Shown piece after piece: positions 60,229 to 64,000 of a DNA stretch of 64,000 nucleotides. Numbering within the stretch: the first letter of the stretch is position 1; every line of letters begins with the position of its first letter. The DNA is from Leucobacter triazinivorans (GTDB lineage Bacteria > Actinomycetota > Actinomycetes > Actinomycetales > Microbacteriaceae): assembly GCF_004208635.1 (NCBI RefSeq), contig NZ_CP035806.1, positions 1,550,001-1,614,000 on the forward strand, given 5' to 3'. Position numbers and translations under genes: made by a program. Under the pieces are notes generated by a model that searched no databases, was not told the DNA's origin, and saw only the letters and a list, made by a program, of their open reading frames with translations.

Positions 60229-61221
60229 CTATGCCACGAGCACCTCGGCCTCGAGCCGGGCGTAGCCCTGCTCCATGCCGTCGACCATGCCGGTGGCGAG
60301 CACCATCTCGCGCGTGGCCGCGTCGGGGTAGGTGATGAGGTAGGCCAGCAGTGTGCCGCCCTCGACCGGCGCGAGCGTCATCTCGTTGAGGGTTTCCGCG
60401 CTCTGCGCGCCCTCGGGATCCTGCGGCGAAACCATGCGCTCGGTGGTCACGAGGCGACGCGGGGCCGCGGCCTCGACCACCACGCCCGCGAAGCCGAAGC
60501 GGTCGCCGGTCTCGTCGCTCTGCCACTCGGTGCGCAGCGGCTGCCCGACCTCGGCGCCGTACTCGCACACGGGCATGCTCCACCCGTCGGGGCCCAGCTG
60601 CCAGCGCCGCAGCAGTGCAGGATCGGTGTGGGCGCGCCACACCTGCTCGACGGTGCCGCGGATCACCCGCGACACGCGTGCCTGGTTCTGCCCGATGAGC
60701 TGCAGCTCGGTGCCGCGCCCGGCGGCGAACGACTCGAGATCCTCGAGCACCGCGTCGATCTGGCCCATGGCGGCACGCAAGCCTTCCACCATGCCCATGC
60801 CCTTCAGCTGCTCGAGCTCCTCGAGCGTGTTGAAACGGGTCGTGGTGACGAGCCGCGAACCGAGCGCGGTCTCGGTGAACTCGAACACCATGCGCATGTC
60901 GGGCAGCTCGGTGTTGGGGCTCCCGTCATCGTGCGCGAAGCCGTCTGCAACCTCGAAGCTGCGCCCCTCGTCGACGGCCACCCACTTCCAGTACCCGAAG
61001 CTGCGGTCGCCCTCGGGCCCGGTCATGTAGTAGTTGCTGAGGCCGCCGGGGAAGACGTCGTGGCGCAGGAAGGAGGCGGGATACTCCGGCGGCCCCCAGA
61101 AGCGCTCGATCTGGCGCGGATCGGTGTAGGCGTCCCAGAGGCGGCGTACGGGGACCGTGAAGTCGGCGACCACGCGCAGGGTGAGCGCCTCGGGATCGGT
61201 GGTGATGTCGGTGACGGGCAT
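60229..61221 (-). CDS. Tandem SRPBCC (AHSA1-like) domain protein
   Basis: 330 residues made of two Aha1/START-like SRPBCC domains. The first (about 10-160) has VPVRRLWDAYTDPRQIERFWGPPEYPAS and a late TTRFNTLEELEQLKGMGMVEGL. The second (about 180-330) repeats the pattern: GTVEQVWRAHTDPALLRRWQLGPDGW, later YPDAATREMVLATGMVDGMEQG. Such proteins bind hydrophobic ligands and are typically encoded after an ArsR regulator, as here (51 bp downstream of it). AAAGGGG precedes ATG 61221. Ligand unknown. Confidence 0.9.
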   Translation of the reverse strand: MPVTDITTDPEALTLRVVADFTVPVRRLWDAYTDPRQIERFWGPPEYPASFLRHDVFPGGLSNYYMTGPEGDRSFGYWKWVAVDEGRSFEVADGFAHDDGSPNTELPDMRMVFEFTETALGSRLVTTTRFNTLEELEQLKGMGMVEGLRAAMGQIDAVLEDLESFAAGRGTELQLIGQNQARVSRVIRGTVEQVWRAHTDPALLRRWQLGPDGWSMPVCEYGAEVGQPLRTEWQSDETGDRFGFAGVVVEAAAPRRLVTTERMVSPQDPEGAQSAETLNEMTLAPVEGGTLLAYLITYPDAATREMVLATGMVDGMEQGYARLEAEVLVA

Positions 61222-61242
61222 GATGCGCCCCTTTCTGGAGTT

Positions 61243-61291
61243 CGGTGTCGTCTTCAGTGCTCGGTGTCTTCTTCAGTGCTCGGTATCTTCT
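61243..61291. repeat. 19-bp repeat over the 3' end of the ArsR gene
   Basis: Two 19-bp units (61243-61261 and 61262-61280, CGGTGTCKTCTTCAGTGCT) and an 11-bp partial (61281-61291). The ArsR stop codon lies in the second unit, so the first is a downstream duplicate of the gene's last codons. Confidence 0.85.
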
Positions 61292-61623
61292 GCGGCGAAC
61301 ATGGCGTCGAGCCGGTCGACGCGGCCGCGCCAGATCTGCTCGAAGTGGCTCAGCAGCTGCTGAGCCCGCCTGATGGTCTCGGGATTGCCTCGGATGATCC
61401 GCTCCCTTCCGCGCGGAAAGCGCGCAACCAGATCGGCGGCCTCGAGCACGGCGACGTGCTTCTGCACCGCCGCGAACGACATGTCGTAGTCGGCCGCGAG
61501 CTCGGAGATCGAGGCCTCCGCGGTGAGCGTGCGACGCACGATATCCCGTCGCGTCGCGTCTGCCAGCGCGCGGAATATGCGGTTCACCTGCTCATCGGTG
61601 AGTTCGAGTTTTTGTGCAACCAT
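61273..61623 (-). CDS. ArsR-family transcriptional regulator
   Basis: A 116-residue winged helix-turn-helix protein: IFRALADATRRDIVRRTL, then LAADYDMSFAAVQKHVAVLEAADLV as recognition region (about residues 37-62). No metal-binding Cys cluster is seen (no ELCVCDL-type motif), so it is of the kind paired with SRPBCC proteins rather than a metal sensor. A perfect palindrome covers its start codon (61617-61630), which suggests autoregulation. The last residues derive from a repeated 19-bp unit. Confidence 0.92.
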   Translation of the reverse strand: MVAQKLELTDEQVNRIFRALADATRRDIVRRTLTAEASISELAADYDMSFAAVQKHVAVLEAADLVARFPRGRERIIRGNPETIRRAQQLLSHFEQIWRGRVDRLDAMFAAEDTEH

Positions 61624-61637
61624 TTGGTTGTACGTTA
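61617..61637 (-). promoter_or_regulatory. Operator and -10 element at the ArsR start
   Basis: CAACCATTTGGTTG (61617-61630) has perfect 6-bp arms with a 2-bp centre and contains the ATG of the ArsR gene. On the minus strand TAACGT (61632-61637) lies eight bases before the start. A regulator bound here would block a nearly leaderless transcript. Confidence 0.6.
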
Positions 61638-61701
61638 CGCCCTCGACGGCGCGCCGTCAACCCCCGCCGAGCTCGCGGGTTGCGCGGGCCGAGAGGCCGC
61701 G

Positions 61702-61798
61702 GCGGCACAGCGGCACCAGCGGCACGGCGGCACAGCGGCACAGCGGCACAGCGGCACGGCGGCACGGCGGCACGGCGGCACAGCGGCACGGCGGCACC
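61702..61798. repeat. Twelve copies of an 8-bp unit, GCGGCAC[ACG]
   Basis: The octamer GCGGCACA/G/C repeats twelve times with one extra base after the second unit. It lies about 10 bp upstream of the -10 element of the nagA transcript, over the -35 position and beyond. Confidence 0.93.
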
Positions 61799-61807
61799 AG
61801 GATCCGG

Positions 61808-61813
61808 TAGCCT
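61808..61813 (+). promoter_or_regulatory. -10 element of the nagA transcript
   Basis: TAGCCT, identical to the -10 elements near 12609 and 21614. Transcription would start about 61820, leaving a leader with GGAGGGA (61834-61840) before a short ORF. Confidence 0.4.
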
Positions 61814-61850
61814 GACCCCAGTACCGAACCGGCCGGAGGGAACTGCGACG

Positions 61851-61880
61851 ATGGATCGAGACGAACGGCTGGCGCGATGA
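61851..61880 (+). CDS. Possible 9-codon leader ORF overlapping nagA
   Basis: ATG at 61851 with GGAGGGA nine bases upstream encodes MDRDERLAR and stops with the TGA of ATGA (61877-61880), whose ATG is the nagA start. nagA itself has no ribosome-binding site at the right distance, so it may be translated by coupling to this mini-ORF. The peptide has three Arg in nine codons. There is no other evidence that it is expressed. Confidence 0.4.
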   Translation: MDRDERLAR

Positions 61881-63055
61881 CCGCCACCCTCATCCACTCC
61901 GTCGAGCTCGTCACCGACCGGCGGCGCACACGGGACGCATGGGTGCTGTTCGAGGACGGAACCGTGCGCGAGACCGGCTCGGGCGGAAGCTGGCACCGGA
62001 TCGCGGGCTCCCTCGCCGACAGCACCGGATCGGCGGCGGGCACCGCCGTCGTCGACGGCGCCGGCCGCATCCTGACCCCCGGATTCATCGACCTGCACGT
62101 GCACGGCGGCGGCGGCCACTCGCACGAGAACGGCGCAGCCGCGATCCGCGCATCCCTCGCCGCGCACCGCGCGCACGGCACCACCCGCGCGGTGCTGTCG
62201 TTCGTGAGCGACCGACCCGCGGCTCTGCTCCCCCGACTCGCGGAGGTCGCCGAGCTCGTCGGCACCGATCCGATGGTGCTGGGCAGTCACCTCGAGGGCC
62301 CGTTTCTCTCGGACCAGTACCGCGGGGCGCACGATCCCGCGCTGCTGACCCACCCGGCGGAGGCTGCGGTCGAGGCACTGCTCGGGGCGGCACGGGGCAC
62401 GCTGCGGCAGGTCACGCTGGCTCCCGAGCTGCCCGGGGCGGCCGCTGCGATCCCCCGTCTCGTCGCCGCCGGCACGGCCGTGGCCGTGGGACACACGGGC
62501 GCCGACTACGAGACCGCGCGCGACGCCTTCACCGCCGGCGCGAGCATCCTCACCCACACCTTCAACGCCATGCCTCCCCTGCATCACCGTGCGCCAGGCC
62601 CCATCGGCGCCGCACTCGCCGACCCCGGAGTGACGCTCGAACTCATCAACGACGGGGTGCACGTGCACCCCGTGCTCGCCGGCCTGCTGTTCACGCAGGC
62701 GCCGGAGCGGATCGCGCTCATCACCGACGCGATGGCAGCGGCGTGCTCGCACGACGGCGACTATGCGCTCGGCTCGCTCGCGGTGACCGTGCGCGACGGT
62801 GTGGCGCGACTGAGCGGGGACGGCGCCATCGCCGGCTCCACGCTGACCCTCGACGCGGCGCTCCGGCAATCGGTGGCGGTGTGCGGGGTGGATCTGGCCG
62901 ACGCCGTGCTCGCACTCACCGCGACCCCGGCAGCGGCGATCGGACGGGGCGGCGACCTGGGCAGCCTGCGCCCCGGCTACGCGGCCGACGCCGTGCTGCT
63001 CGATCGCGATCTCGCCGTGCAGCGGGTGTGGGTGGCCGGCGACGAGGCCGCCTGA
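61877..63055 (+). CDS. nagA: N-acetylglucosamine-6-phosphate deacetylase
   Basis: A 392-residue amidohydrolase-superfamily enzyme that removes acetate from GlcNAc-6-phosphate, giving the substrate of NagB. Motifs in order: GFIDLHVHGGGG (metal His pair), GSHLEGPFLS with the metal-binding Glu, VAVGHTGADYETA, ILTHTFNAMPPLHHRAPG (substrate contact), and ALITDAMAAACSHDGDYALG with the catalytic Asp. Length is typical. It is far from the rest of the amino-sugar cluster and has its own promoter, an upstream 8-bp repeat tract and a possible leader ORF. Confidence 0.95.
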   Translation: MTATLIHSVELVTDRRRTRDAWVLFEDGTVRETGSGGSWHRIAGSLADSTGSAAGTAVVDGAGRILTPGFIDLHVHGGGGHSHENGAAAIRASLAAHRAHGTTRAVLSFVSDRPAALLPRLAEVAELVGTDPMVLGSHLEGPFLSDQYRGAHDPALLTHPAEAAVEALLGAARGTLRQVTLAPELPGAAAAIPRLVAAGTAVAVGHTGADYETARDAFTAGASILTHTFNAMPPLHHRAPGPIGAALADPGVTLELINDGVHVHPVLAGLLFTQAPERIALITDAMAAACSHDGDYALGSLAVTVRDGVARLSGDGAIAGSTLTLDAALRQSVAVCGVDLADAVLALTATPAAAIGRGGDLGSLRPGYAADAVLLDRDLAVQRVWVAGDEAA

Positions 63056-63079
63056 GCGGATCCCACCCCGCGCAGCCCC

Positions 63080-63760
63080 CTAGTGCGCTTCGGGATCGAT
63101 CCCCTCGGGATCCTGAGCGGCCCGCCGGCGGCGCGCGTTGCGCACCAGGCGCGCGATCACGAACCACATCAGGAGCGCCAGGATCACGACCACGACGAGG
63201 TCGGAGATGAGCCCGCTCCACTGCTCGAGCACCGGCTTGATCGCCGGACCGAACGCGAAGCCGAGCCCGATCCAGATGCCGTTCCACACGCCGGACCCGA
63301 GCAGGGTGTAGAACGTGAACTTGACGATCGGCATGCGCTCGATGCCCGCCGGAATGGAGATGAACGACCGCACGAGCGGCACGCAGCGGCCGAGGAGCAC
63401 CGCGGCGCCGCCCCAGCGGGTGAAGAAGGCCTCCGCCCGGTCGAAGTCGTCATGGTCCATGAGCGGTATCTTGCCCACCACCCAGCGCGTGCGTTCGCGC
63501 CCGAACACGGCGCCGATGCCGTACCAGACCCAGGCCCCGACCAGAGCGCCGAGGGTGGCCATGAGCCAGGCCAGCCAGAAGTTCAGCCGCCCGTCGTAGG
63601 CGAGAAACCCGGCTCCCGGAAGCAGCGCCTCGGAGGGGATCGGGGGGATGAACGTCTCGAGAAACACCGCGATGCCGACACCGAGCTCGCCGATCGTCTC
63701 CATCAGGGTGAGGATCCAGCCGACGAGGCCCTCGTACTCTGCGCCGGGGTGAGTCTCCAT
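63080..63760 (-). CDS. DedA-family membrane protein
   Basis: A 226-residue DedA/SNARE-associated-domain protein with about five hydrophobic segments. Family marks: FLETFIPPIPSEALLPGAGFLAYDGRLN (quoted in part for FLETFIPP and SEALLPGAG), GRCVPLVRSFISIPAGIERMP, and the paired Arg residues. DedA proteins are linked to undecaprenyl-phosphate or phospholipid flipping and membrane homeostasis. ATG 63760 is chosen over upstream frame extension; TAGTGT lies seven bases before it and there is no ribosome-binding site, so it may be leaderless. Convergent with nagA, 24 bases apart. Confidence 0.9.
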   Translation of the reverse strand: METHPGAEYEGLVGWILTLMETIGELGVGIAVFLETFIPPIPSEALLPGAGFLAYDGRLNFWLAWLMATLGALVGAWVWYGIGAVFGRERTRWVVGKIPLMDHDDFDRAEAFFTRWGGAAVLLGRCVPLVRSFISIPAGIERMPIVKFTFYTLLGSGVWNGIWIGLGFAFGPAIKPVLEQWSGLISDLVVVVILALLMWFVIARLVRNARRRRAAQDPEGIDPEAH

Positions 63761-64000
63761 CCGAAGCACACTAGCACCCGCGCCGCCGCTGCACCGGTGA
63801 GGCGCTCTGACGAGACGCGGGTGCTCGCGGGTGCTCGCGCGTGCCGCGTCGGGCATAGGATGGGGATACGGGGGTGGGATCGACCGGTGGCGTACCGGTG
63901 CAGGACCGTTCCCGAGCCATGATTTCTCGGCGAAGTGGACCCGACCCGCATATGCAGCCCCTCATCCAGACACCGCGTCGCACCGCGTGCTCTGCACCGC

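Noticed and set aside
63919..64000. Possible plus-strand gene start running off the right edge (ATG 63919)
   Set aside because: Only 27 codons are visible, Arg/Pro-rich, with no ribosome-binding site or recognisable motif; too little to support a gene. The rest of 63761-64000 shows only DedA upstream sequence and G-rich stretches.

Overview
The window is high-GC actinobacterial DNA, probably from the family Microbacteriaceae. A Leucobacter-like organism is my best guess from overall gene style, not from any search. Pointers are the very high GC, frequent GTG/TTG starts, several probable leaderless promoters (TANNNT six bases before the start codon), an actinobacterial-type hemQ, a DUF222/HNH (13E12-type) gene, and ABC sugar operons with a shared ATPase. 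No rRNA, tRNA, CRISPR, insertion sequence or replication origin was recognised.

Layout. 1-2523 (minus): the start of a membrane protein, a flotillin and its NfeD-like partner. 2582-7887 (minus): an oligopeptide-type ABC importer in which one permease and both ATPases are a single 865-residue polypeptide. 8169-12359: an amidohydrolase, a YrdB-like membrane protein, NADP isocitrate dehydrogenase and nagB. 12704-21401 (plus): an amino-sugar uptake and catabolism cluster made of an ABC ATPase, a ROK repressor, a lipoprotein and two permeases, a GH3 beta-N-acetylhexosaminidase and a ROK kinase. nagB is just upstream and nagA lies at 61877, so the route from imported (GlcNAc)n to fructose-6-phosphate is present but split. 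21626-24667: a GNAT, a RarD-type transporter, a CsoR-like repressor and a coiled-coil membrane protein.

24855-45215 is a surface-polymer locus framed by two polyprenyl-phosphate glycosyl-1-phosphate transferases. Between them are an Alg14/Alg13-type fusion and another glycosyltransferase, UDP-glucose dehydrogenase, a Wzm/Wzt (TagG/TagH) exporter, three proteins carrying CDP-glycerol glycerophosphotransferase (TagF-type) domains, a polysaccharide pyruvyl transferase, a PP-loop enzyme of unknown role, an LCP-type polymer ligase and a TagD-like cytidylyltransferase that could supply CDP-glycerol. The best reading is a teichoic-acid-like, possibly pyruvylated and uronic-acid-containing wall polymer. 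Its centre (about 32350-41460) is clearly lower in GC than the flanks and looks recently acquired; the left junction falls inside a glycerophosphotransferase gene and replaces its C-terminus.

45401-64000 holds a large LuxR-family ATPase regulator, hemQ, a cupin protein, ccsB, a lipoprotein, a DUF222/HNH protein, a CPA2 antiporter, an MpaB-like oxygenase, a membrane-anchored glycerophosphodiesterase, a PfkB-kinase/nucleoside-hydrolase pair, an ArsR/SRPBCC pair, nagA (with a possible 9-codon leader ORF) and a DedA protein.

Two themes run through the window. First, it is rich in short tandem repeats (5, 8, 15, 18, 21 and 46-47 bp units) in promoters, linkers and spacers. Second, it carries long palindromic elements, two of them copies of the same family, one of which sits in frame inside the fused ABC-transporter gene. 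Both importer operons have a large palindrome between the binding-protein gene and the first permease gene.
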